This document shows, in pieces, positions 1 to 6,762 of a stretch of 64,000 nt of DNA (positions within the stretch are counted from its first letter, which is position 1; each line of letters opens with the position of its first letter). Source of the stretch: an uncultured Alistipes sp. Its GTDB lineage: Bacteria > Bacteroidota > Bacteroidia > Bacteroidales > Rikenellaceae. A model generated the notes under the pieces. The model was not told the origin of the DNA. It searched no databases and was given only the letters and a program-made list of their open reading frames with translations. The stretch covers positions 62,001 to 126,000 of the forward strand of contig CALVFO010000026.1 of NCBI GenBank assembly GCA_944326855.1. The letters run 5' to 3'. A program made the translations under genes and the position numbers.

Positions 1-69
1 TTCTTTTTATTTTTTTAACATTTATATCCTTTAAAAATAAAGAACAAGAATAATAAAGGCTGTTGAAAG

Positions 70-501
70 TGTGAATAAATTTTCGAACTAAAATTACGGA
101 TTATTTATGAAATTCTTATCATGCTGTTTTTCCGGTCGAGGTAATATCTTATCATGTTTTCTGTAGATTTATTCACAGATGTTGATAATACTTATTCACA
201 AATTAACCGTTGGATGAGGGTGTATATTTTCTGTTTGAAACTTGAAAATGGCCGGTTGGAAAAGAGTAATAAAAATAATTTGCTTTTTCGGTTCGAATGC
301 CGTATCGAAAACTATTCGATTTTTCCAAATATTCGTTCTTTCTAATTATCAGATACTGTCAACAGGTTCTTTCCCGGAAATCAACAAGTTTTTTATCGCC
401 GGATTTTCGAATCGATTGATCTTTTTAAATGCTTCAGTAACAAAAGATTTTTAAAAAATTTCATCCGCTGTTTCGTCGGGTTTCAGGGAAGTTTATCAAC
501 A
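70..501. other. Candidate replication origin: cluster of DnaA-box-like 9-mers
   Basis: This AT-rich stretch has no convincing gene. It carries three exact TTATTCACA boxes: 70-78 on the minus strand, 169-177 and 192-200 on the plus strand. It also carries two TTATCAACA boxes, at 180-188 (minus) and 493-501 (plus). TTATNCACA is the classical DnaA box, and TTATCAACA is a common variant. Boxes at 169-177, 180-188 and 192-200 are almost contiguous. A short direct repeat, TCTTATCATG, lies just upstream near 115 and 148. Five near-consensus boxes in about 430 bases is far above chance. No dnaA gene is visible here, but in Bacteroidota dnaA and the origin are not always adjacent. The origin assignment is an inference. 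Confidence 0.45.
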
Positions 502-530
502 TTGCCTCAAAAAGTCGGTGAAAGTTGGTA

Positions 531-568
531 ATAAAAGACCGGAAGGGTTGTGGAGTTTCCTTCCGGTC
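531..568 (-). terminator. Rho-independent terminator of mrp
   Basis: A perfect 10-base stem (537-546 with 559-568) and a 12-base loop lie just beyond the mrp stop codon. Read on the minus strand the hairpin is followed by TTTTATT, as expected for an intrinsic terminator. Confidence 0.75.
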
Positions 569-588
569 CTGGAAAATTATACCGATTC

Positions 589-1665
589 TTACCGTACTTT
601 GTTCAACTGGTGAATCATATTACCGGCAATGTCTTCATAATAGGAAGCTGCCAACGATTCTTCGGACGTTACAGGCCGACCTTCGTCCGAGGCTTCCCGT
701 ACCCGTTGGATCAGGGGAATTTCTCCCAACAGTTTGATGCCTTCCCGAGCAGCCAGTTCCCGGGCTCCGCCCCGACCGAAAATGTAGTAACGGTTGTCGG
801 GCAGTTCGGCCGGCGTGAACCAGGACATGTTTTCGATCAGGCCCAGAATGGGAACGTTAATTTTGTCGTTGCGGAACATCTTGATGCCTCGAACGACATC
901 CGCTAATGCGATTTTTTGAGGGGTGCTGATGATAACTGCTCCGTGAAACGGCAGATCCGAAACCAGCGTCAGATGAATATCTCCCGTGCCGGGGGGCAGA
1001 TCCACCAACAGAAAATCCAGTTCACCCCATTGGGTTTGCCGAATCATTTGCCGCAGGGCATTCGTCGCCATCGGACCCCGCCAGATGAGTGCATCGGAGG
1101 CATCGATGAAAAACCCGATCGACATCAGTTTAATACCCAGGGATTCTCCGGGAATGATTCGTTCTTCTCCGTCGATCTGTTCCCCTACCGGACTGTAATT
1201 TTCCAGGTTGAACAAGGTAGGTTGGGAAGGTCCGTACAAATCGGCATCCAATACCCCTACCCGGTAATTCATGCGGGAAAGAGCTACGGCCAGGTTGGCG
1301 GTGACGGTACTCTTGCCGACACCCCCCTTGGCTGAACTGACGGCGATGATGTTCTTTACGCCGGCAAGATTGGAGGCGGGATGTTCCCGATCCACCGGTT
1401 GCGGTTTGGGTTTCGGGGCCGCTTCTTTTATAAAAATCGTTATTTTGTCCTGATACTGGGGATAATGGGTCAGAATGACTTTTTCCACGTTTTTTTTCAG
1501 GGAAGAGGCTAACGGATCGCGGTGACGGGCGAAGGATAAGGTCAGTGAAATTCGCTCTTCGCTGACATTCAGATTCTCGACCATGCCCAGATCCACCAGA
1601 TTTTCCCCCGATTCGGGATGAAGGATACTGCGCAGAAGAGTCAATATGTCTTCGTTTCGGATCAT
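589..1665 (-). CDS. mrp: Mrp/ApbC-family P-loop ATPase (iron-sulfur carrier family), lacking cysteines
   Basis: A 358-residue protein with an N-terminal MIP18/DUF59 domain (about 1-80), a proline-rich linker (82-98) and a Mrp/NBP35 ATPase domain. The deviant Walker A motif SAKGGVGKST lies at 111-120, with LDADLYGPSQP and VDLPPGTGD motifs further on. Family members carry and transfer Fe-S clusters in the cytoplasm and bind the bridging cluster through a C-terminal CxxC. Here the matching stretch reads IENMSWFTPAELPDNRYY, and the whole protein contains no cysteine. It therefore cannot ligate a cluster the usual way. It diverges from sppA and has its own promoter and terminator. Family assignment is firm; the biochemical role of a cysteine-free form is open. 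Confidence 0.93.
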   Translation of the reverse strand: MIRNEDILTLLRSILHPESGENLVDLGMVENLNVSEERISLTLSFARHRDPLASSLKKNVEKVILTHYPQYQDKITIFIKEAAPKPKPQPVDREHPASNLAGVKNIIAVSSAKGGVGKSTVTANLAVALSRMNYRVGVLDADLYGPSQPTLFNLENYSPVGEQIDGEERIIPGESLGIKLMSIGFFIDASDALIWRGPMATNALRQMIRQTQWGELDFLLVDLPPGTGDIHLTLVSDLPFHGAVIISTPQKIALADVVRGIKMFRNDKINVPILGLIENMSWFTPAELPDNRYYIFGRGGARELAAREGIKLLGEIPLIQRVREASDEGRPVTSEESLAASYYEDIAGNMIHQLNKVR

Positions 1666-1690
1666 ATAAGTAAGGTTTGATGCTTAGCCA

Positions 1691-1698
1691 CAAAGATA
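1691..1698 (-). promoter_or_regulatory. -7 promoter element (TATCTTTG) of mrp
   Basis: The minus strand reads TATCTTTG, an exact match to the Bacteroidota -7 consensus TAnnTTTG, 26 bases upstream of the mrp start codon. No clear -33 TTTG is seen. Confidence 0.55.
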
Positions 1699-1903
1699 CG
1701 AAAAGATCGAAGGATATGCGAAATTTATATACATTTGCATAACAACCCTATTTTTTACAATCGATGTCAAAAAATGTCCGGATCGCCTTCTTCCGATACG
1801 GACGAAACGGAACCGACGTTTCCTGTGTTTGGAAAGACAACAAAGCGCATTCGCAGGAACAGATCTGAAAACAGGTTGTGATAAACATTGAAAATACAGC
1901 AAT

Positions 1904-3676
1904 ATGAATTCGTTTTTGAAGACTTTTTTGGCCGCCCTGTTAGCTATCGTGGTTTCGGGTGTGATGATGGTGATTTTTACGGTGAACGTGATTTCGGGGC
2001 TTTCTTTGTTTTTCGGATCGGGAACTCCGACGGTGATCGAACACGGATCGATACTCAGTATCGATCTGAATCAACCGATAGTCGACGAACCTTCCGGAAG
2101 CCTGATGTCCGATCTGGACGTTACTTCGATGACGGTCAATCGGAAAATGGCCTTGTTGGATGTGATCAATGCCATCGATCAGGCCGCTTTGGATGATCGG
2201 ATCGACGGAATCTACCTGAATGTCTCTCCGTTTACACCCCAGGGAACGGCTACCATCTCCGAAATCCGTTCGGCTTTGGAACGTTTCAAGACATCCGGCA
2301 AGTTCATTTACAGCTATGCCGATTATTATTCCCAAAAGACCTATTATCTCTCGAGTGTGGCCGATCGGATCTACCTGAACCCCCAGGGAGAATTGATTTG
2401 GAAAGGCTTATCATCCCAGGTGATGTTCTATAAAGGATTACTCGATAAATTGGAACTCAAACCTGAAATTTTCCGTCACGGTAGTTTCAAGGCAGCGGTG
2501 GAACCTTTCCTGATGGATCGGATGAGTCCCGAAAACCGCCTGCAAACCGAAGTGTTGACCGGCACGATTTGGGGACAATTACTCGCCGAAATAGCGGCCT
2601 CTCGTTCGATCGACTCGGCGAGCTTGCAGGCATACGCTTCTCAATTGGCGGTGACCAATGCCGGAGCCGCCCGTAATCTGGGTATGGTCGATTCGTTGGC
2701 TTATCGAGGAGATGTGAACGACCTGTTGTGCGAAATGACCGGTCAGGAAGAGGAACCCAAGTTCGTGACCTTGGAAGAGTATGCGATGCAGTCGAATGCC
2801 GGGGTCAATCATGCTTCGGAAAATCAGATTGCCGTGGTGTATGCCGAAGGAGAAATCGTGGATGGAGGAGCCGCTAAAGAGAGTGTGGGTGGAGACGACT
2901 TGGCCGAAAAACTCGCCCGGATGCGTCAGGATGACGATGTGAAAGCCGTGGTGTTGCGCATCAACAGCCCCGGAGGAAGCGCTCTGGCCGCCGAAGTTAT
3001 CTGGCATGAAATGGAACGCCTTCGCGCCGAAAAACCGGTGATCGTCTCCATGGGCGATGTGGCGGCTTCCGGAGGTTATTATATGGCGGCTCCGGCCGAT
3101 GTGATTCTGGCCTCCCCCACGACCATTACCGGATCGATCGGGGTGTTCGGTATGCTGCTGAATGCCGGCGAAGGTTTGAAAAATAAGTTGGGAATTACCG
3201 TGGATGTCGTGAAAACCAATCCGTCAGCCGATCTGGGTTCGCCTTTCCGGGCCGTCAGCCAGACTGAACGCGATTACATTCAACAAGGAGTGGAAGAGGT
3301 ATATGCGACTTTCGTAGATCATGTCGCTCAGGGACGTAACCTGAGCGTGCAACAGGTGGACAGCCTGGCCGGAGGTCGGGTTTGGTCCGGAGTTAGTGCT
3401 TTGCAAAACGGTCTGATCGATGCTTACGGCGGCTTGCGGGAAGCCATTTTGTTGGCTGCCGATCGGGCCGGAGTGGCCGGCGATTATCGGGTGACAACCC
3501 CCTCGGTGCCTGAAGATCGGTTGAGCATGCTGGTAAATATGCTGATGTCCCGGGTGAAAACGCCGACCTTTGAGGGCCAGTTGGGCGAAGCCTTCCAACA
3601 GTACGGCCGTTTGCAGCGTATCCTCTCCCGACAGGGCGTACAGGCCATCATGCCTTGCGAAATCGAAATCGAATAG
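1904..3676 (+). CDS. sppA: Signal peptide peptidase SppA, 67-kDa type
   Basis: A 590-residue, two-domain serine protease of family S49 that degrades cleaved signal peptides in the inner membrane. Residues 7-38 form an N-terminal membrane anchor. The two tandem S49 domains of the long (E. coli-like) form are present. The catalytic lysine is K196 in the first domain (HGSFKAAVEPF) and the nucleophile is S389 in the second (GDVAASGGYY). Length and dyad spacing match the E. coli enzyme. The ATG at 1904 gives a clean membrane anchor, and there is no better upstream start. It diverges from mrp across about 240 bases and is followed by a strong terminator, so it is probably monocistronic. Confidence 0.95.
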   Translation: MNSFLKTFLAALLAIVVSGVMMVIFTVNVISGLSLFFGSGTPTVIEHGSILSIDLNQPIVDEPSGSLMSDLDVTSMTVNRKMALLDVINAIDQAALDDRIDGIYLNVSPFTPQGTATISEIRSALERFKTSGKFIYSYADYYSQKTYYLSSVADRIYLNPQGELIWKGLSSQVMFYKGLLDKLELKPEIFRHGSFKAAVEPFLMDRMSPENRLQTEVLTGTIWGQLLAEIAASRSIDSASLQAYASQLAVTNAGAARNLGMVDSLAYRGDVNDLLCEMTGQEEEPKFVTLEEYAMQSNAGVNHASENQIAVVYAEGEIVDGGAAKESVGGDDLAEKLARMRQDDDVKAVVLRINSPGGSALAAEVIWHEMERLRAEKPVIVSMGDVAASGGYYMAAPADVILASPTTITGSIGVFGMLLNAGEGLKNKLGITVDVVKTNPSADLGSPFRAVSQTERDYIQQGVEEVYATFVDHVAQGRNLSVQQVDSLAGGRVWSGVSALQNGLIDAYGGLREAILLAADRAGVAGDYRVTTPSVPEDRLSMLVNMLMSRVKTPTFEGQLGEAFQQYGRLQRILSRQGVQAIMPCEIEIE

Positions 3677-3721
3677 AGACCGATGGTACGGGTCAGGTTG
3701 AGAACCTGTTTACAAAAAAGA

Positions 3722-3757
3722 AGACTCACAGAAGAATCGATTCTGTGAGTCTTTCTT
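3722..3757 (+). terminator. Rho-independent terminator after sppA
   Basis: A perfect 12-base stem (3722-3733 with 3741-3752) and a 7-base loop are followed by TTCTTTT. This lies about 45 bases beyond the sppA stop. Confidence 0.8.
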
Positions 3758-3937
3758 TTCAAGGTGTCCGAGAAATAGAAGAATCTTCCGGCATTTCAGA
3801 TAAAATCATCGTTTCAACGGAAATCTTTCCGGCAGGTTTTAGCCGTATCGGGAATCATTTTCTTTTTTTCGGTGTCGTTTTTGTAGGGATGATCAATCGT
3901 ATTTTCCGGAAGATAAAACGGAATTGCCTCCAAAAAA

Positions 3938-3968
3938 TTTGATATCCAATCTTTTTACACTATTTTTG
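3938..3968 (+). promoter_or_regulatory. Promoter of the lpxK operon
   Basis: TTTG at 3938-3941, a 19-base spacer, then TATTTTTG at 3961-3968. This matches the Bacteroidota -33/-7 consensus exactly, 21 bases before the lpxK start codon. The gap 3762-3937 between the sppA terminator and this promoter shows nothing else. Confidence 0.75.
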
Positions 3969-3989
3969 AAAATTGGAATATTGTAAATT

Positions 3990-5063
3990 ATGCTGAATTC
4001 CTTCCTGGGCGCTCCTTTGGCGTTCTTATACGGACTGGCTATCGACATCCGGCATAAACTCTTCGATCTGAACCTGCTCAAAAGCGAAGAGTACGATATT
4101 CCTATTGTCTGTGTGGGAAATATTACGGTGGGTGGTACCGGAAAAACACCCGTGACCGAATACCTGATCGAACAGCTGGCCGGACGATTCCGGGTGGCCG
4201 TACTTTCTCGGGGCTATAAACGAAAAACCCGAGGCTTCGTCTTGGCAACGGTCCGTTCGTCGTTCCGGCAAATCGGGGACGAACCCAAGCAAATCAAACT
4301 GAAATATCCCGAAATTCCGGTCGCCGTCTGTGAAAAACGTACCGAAGGTATCCGTCGCCTCCGGGAAGCACACCCCGAAGTCAATCTGATCATTCTGGAC
4401 GACGCTTTTCAACACCGTTATGTGGAACCCTGGGTCAATATCGTGTTGATGGATTACAACAACCCCGTCTATCGCGATCATCTGATGCCGTGGGGAACCC
4501 TCCGCGACCGGCGCCGGCAACTCAATCGGGCCCACTTCGTCCTGGTGACCAAGTGTCCTCCCGATATGAATCCGCTGGATATGCGTCTGGTGCGTAAATC
4601 GTTGGATTTGTATCCCTACCAATCGCTCTATTTCACCCGCATGAAGCCCGAGAATCCCCTGCCCCTGTTTCCCGATCAGGTGCAGAAACCCCTCAACGCA
4701 GGAGATCCGGTCTTGGTGCTTAGCGGAATCGCCAATCCGACTCCGTTTATCCGCTCCCTTTCGCCGCGTTTCAAGGTCGTGGGACAGCGCCTGTTCGAGG
4801 ATCATCACCTCTATCGGATGAGCGATCTGGAAGAGCTCCTCGAACAACTGAAACAGTTGCCTCCCGACACCAAAATCATGACGACCGAAAAGGATGCGGT
4901 CAAACTGACCAACCGGAAAAGAATTCCGGTCGAAATCCAACGTCGTCTTTATTATCTGCCCATCCGGGTTCATTTCGTGGGGGGATGCGAACCCGATTTC
5001 CTCCGACAACTCGAACAGTATGTTATCTCAAATCAAAAATACCACATCCTTCATCCGGAATAA
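3990..5063 (+). CDS. lpxK: Tetraacyldisaccharide 4'-kinase LpxK
   Basis: A 357-residue enzyme that phosphorylates the 4' position of the lipid A disaccharide precursor at the inner membrane. The N-terminus carries an amphipathic membrane-associating segment (about 1-20). A P-loop follows at about 42-55 (GNITVGGTGKTP), and then LSRGYKR, which is typical of the family. The motifs IILDDAFQHRYV and MTTEKDAVKL are also characteristic. The gene overlaps the downstream purine nucleoside phosphorylase by 44 bases, implying translational coupling in a shared operon. Confidence 0.95.
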   Translation: MLNSFLGAPLAFLYGLAIDIRHKLFDLNLLKSEEYDIPIVCVGNITVGGTGKTPVTEYLIEQLAGRFRVAVLSRGYKRKTRGFVLATVRSSFRQIGDEPKQIKLKYPEIPVAVCEKRTEGIRRLREAHPEVNLIILDDAFQHRYVEPWVNIVLMDYNNPVYRDHLMPWGTLRDRRRQLNRAHFVLVTKCPPDMNPLDMRLVRKSLDLYPYQSLYFTRMKPENPLPLFPDQVQKPLNAGDPVLVLSGIANPTPFIRSLSPRFKVVGQRLFEDHHLYRMSDLEELLEQLKQLPPDTKIMTTEKDAVKLTNRKRIPVEIQRRLYYLPIRVHFVGGCEPDFLRQLEQYVISNQKYHILHPE

Positions 5064-5823
5064 AATCCCGTTCGATCCCGAAGTGGGAATCGTCCTGGGC
5101 AGCGGCCTGGGCGGTCTGGTGGATCGTATCGGGATCGAAGCCGCACTGGATTATCGGGACATTCCGGGTTTTCCGGTCTCGACCGTCGAGGGGCATGCCG
5201 GAAAACTGATTTTCGGAACGTTGGGCGGCCGCCGGGTGGTGGCCATGCAGGGACGTTTCCACTATTACGAAGGTTATACGCCTCAACAGGTCGTTTTCCC
5301 GATCCGGGTTCTCAAAATGCTGGGTATCCGTACGCTGATCGTCTCGAATGCGGCCGGAGGCGTCAATCCGGATTTCCACACCGGCGATGTGATGGTCATA
5401 ACCGATCATATCAACCTGTTGCCCAATCCGTTGATCGGACCCAATATCGACGAGTTGGGTCCCCGTTTCCCGGATATGAGCGAACCGTACAGCCGTCGCC
5501 TGATCGCTTTGGCCGACGAAGTGGCCTCTTCTCTGGGGTTGAGCCTGCAACACGGGTGCTACCTGGGCAATACCGGACCCAGTTACGAAACCCGCAAGGA
5601 GTACGGATTTTATCGGACCATCGGGGCCGATGCCGTAGGAATGTCCACCACCCCGGAGGTGATCGCGGCCTGTCACATGTCTCTGCCGGTATTCGGTCTT
5701 TCGGTCATTACCAACATGGGACTCGAAGGACATAAGGCAACGCACGAAGAGGTGCAGCGCGAAGGAAAACGTGCCCAACAAACCATGACCCGGCTGATCG
5801 AAGGTCTGCTGGAAAAAATGTAA
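5020..5823 (+). CDS. Purine nucleoside phosphorylase (type I)
   Basis: A 267-residue cytoplasmic enzyme that cleaves purine nucleosides with phosphate to give the free base and ribose-1-phosphate. Motifs of the trimeric PNP family are visible: GIVLGSGLGG near the N-terminus for phosphate binding, MQGRFHYYEGY, VSNAAGGVNPDF, GMSTTPEVIAA and SVITNMGLEG for purine binding. The start overlaps lpxK by 44 bases, so the ATG at 5020 lies inside the preceding gene; no later start would keep the GSGLGG motif intact. It is the second gene of the lpxK-pnp-ssb-yciH run. Confidence 0.93.
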   Translation: MLSQIKNTTSFIRNKIPFDPEVGIVLGSGLGGLVDRIGIEAALDYRDIPGFPVSTVEGHAGKLIFGTLGGRRVVAMQGRFHYYEGYTPQQVVFPIRVLKMLGIRTLIVSNAAGGVNPDFHTGDVMVITDHINLLPNPLIGPNIDELGPRFPDMSEPYSRRLIALADEVASSLGLSLQHGCYLGNTGPSYETRKEYGFYRTIGADAVGMSTTPEVIAACHMSLPVFGLSVITNMGLEGHKATHEEVQREGKRAQQTMTRLIEGLLEKM

Positions 5824-5921
5824 GATTTTCGAGTTTTTGATCGTTTGAACGGGAGGGAAGGCAGATGTGCCGCCCCGGGGAGAACGACAATCGTCTGAAA
5901 CATCCATCTAAACGAAATACG

Positions 5922-6392
5922 ATGATCAATAAAGTTATCTTAGTGGGCAATGTGGGGGCCGATCCGGAAGTGAGAGCCCTGGAAGGCGGTGTGAAAGTGG
6001 CCCGCATCCGTCTGGCAACGACCGAACGGATCTACAACCGTCAGACACAGGAAACCAAAGAACATACCGAATGGCATAACATCACCCTGTGGCGGAATCT
6101 GGCCGATGTGGTGGACCGATACGTACGCAAGGGTTCGCAACTCTATATCGAGGGCAGCCTCCGCACCCGGGAGTGGACCGACAAGGACGGGAATCGTCGT
6201 TTTACGACCGAAATCGTGGCCAACGACATGAAAATGCTGGGTCGCCGCAGCGAAGGAACCTCTTCGTCCGAATACGGGGTTTCGAGTCCGGGTTATTCGG
6301 CTCCGGCCGCTCCGACCTCCGGAACCGCGCCCCTGAATGCGGGAAATATCGCCGCTTCGGTAGCGGACGAAGTGGACGACCTGCCGTTCTAA
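5922..6392 (+). CDS. ssb: Single-stranded DNA-binding protein
   Basis: A 156-residue SSB with an N-terminal OB-fold (about 1-105; MINKVILVGNVGADPEVR, HNITLWRNLADVV, LYIEGSLRTREW), a flexible Gly/Ser/Pro/Ala linker and the acidic tail VDDLPF that recruits partner proteins. It coats single-stranded DNA in replication and repair. The open frame extends upstream to 5865, but the ATG at 5922 is chosen because the family always starts with a short lead into the first strand (M-N-K-V). It sits about 100 bases after the phosphorylase and just before the yciH-like gene. Confidence 0.95.
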   Translation: MINKVILVGNVGADPEVRALEGGVKVARIRLATTERIYNRQTQETKEHTEWHNITLWRNLADVVDRYVRKGSQLYIEGSLRTREWTDKDGNRRFTTEIVANDMKMLGRRSEGTSSSEYGVSSPGYSAPAAPTSGTAPLNAGNIAASVADEVDDLPF

Positions 6393-6414
6393 TGCTAACA
6401 CAGGATCCGATTTT

Positions 6415-6762
6415 ATGAGCAATAACGATTGGAAAAGCCGTTTGAATGTGGTCTATTCGACCAATCCCGATTTCGTGTACGAGACCGCTCAGGAGGAGGA
6501 ACCTGAAACCCTGCCTCCTGCCCGGCAGGATTTGAGGGTATGGTTGGATCGCAAGGCCCGCGCCGGAAAACAGGTGACCTTGGTCAAGGGTTTTGTGGGC
6601 AGTGAGGAGGATTTGAAGGAATTGGGACGTCTGCTCAAAAGCAAATGCGGGGTGGGCGGTACGGCCAAAGAGGGGGAGATCATCATTCAGGGCGATTTTC
6701 GGGACCGGGTGGTGGAGATTCTGCTCAAGGCGGGTTATCGGGCTAAAAAAGCAGGAGGCTGA
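6415..6762 (+). CDS. SUI1/YciH-family translation-factor-like protein
   Basis: A 115-residue protein whose C-terminal half (about 42-112) is a SUI1/eIF1-like domain, with KQVTLVKGFVGSEEDLKELG followed by a basic, glycine-rich segment. Bacterial YciH proteins resemble eukaryotic eIF1 and are thought to influence start-site fidelity. The N-terminal 40 residues are acidic and less conserved. The stop codon overlaps the start of the next gene by one base (TGATG), so translation is probably coupled. Confidence 0.88.
   Translation: MSNNDWKSRLNVVYSTNPDFVYETAQEEEPETLPPARQDLRVWLDRKARAGKQVTLVKGFVGSEEDLKELGRLLKSKCGVGGTAKEGEIIIQGDFRDRVVEILLKAGYRAKKAGG

Noticed and set aside
154..454. Short open frames in the left-end AT-rich region (63 and 70 residues)
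   Set aside because: They overlap the DnaA-box cluster, lack recognisable domains and have unlikely composition.
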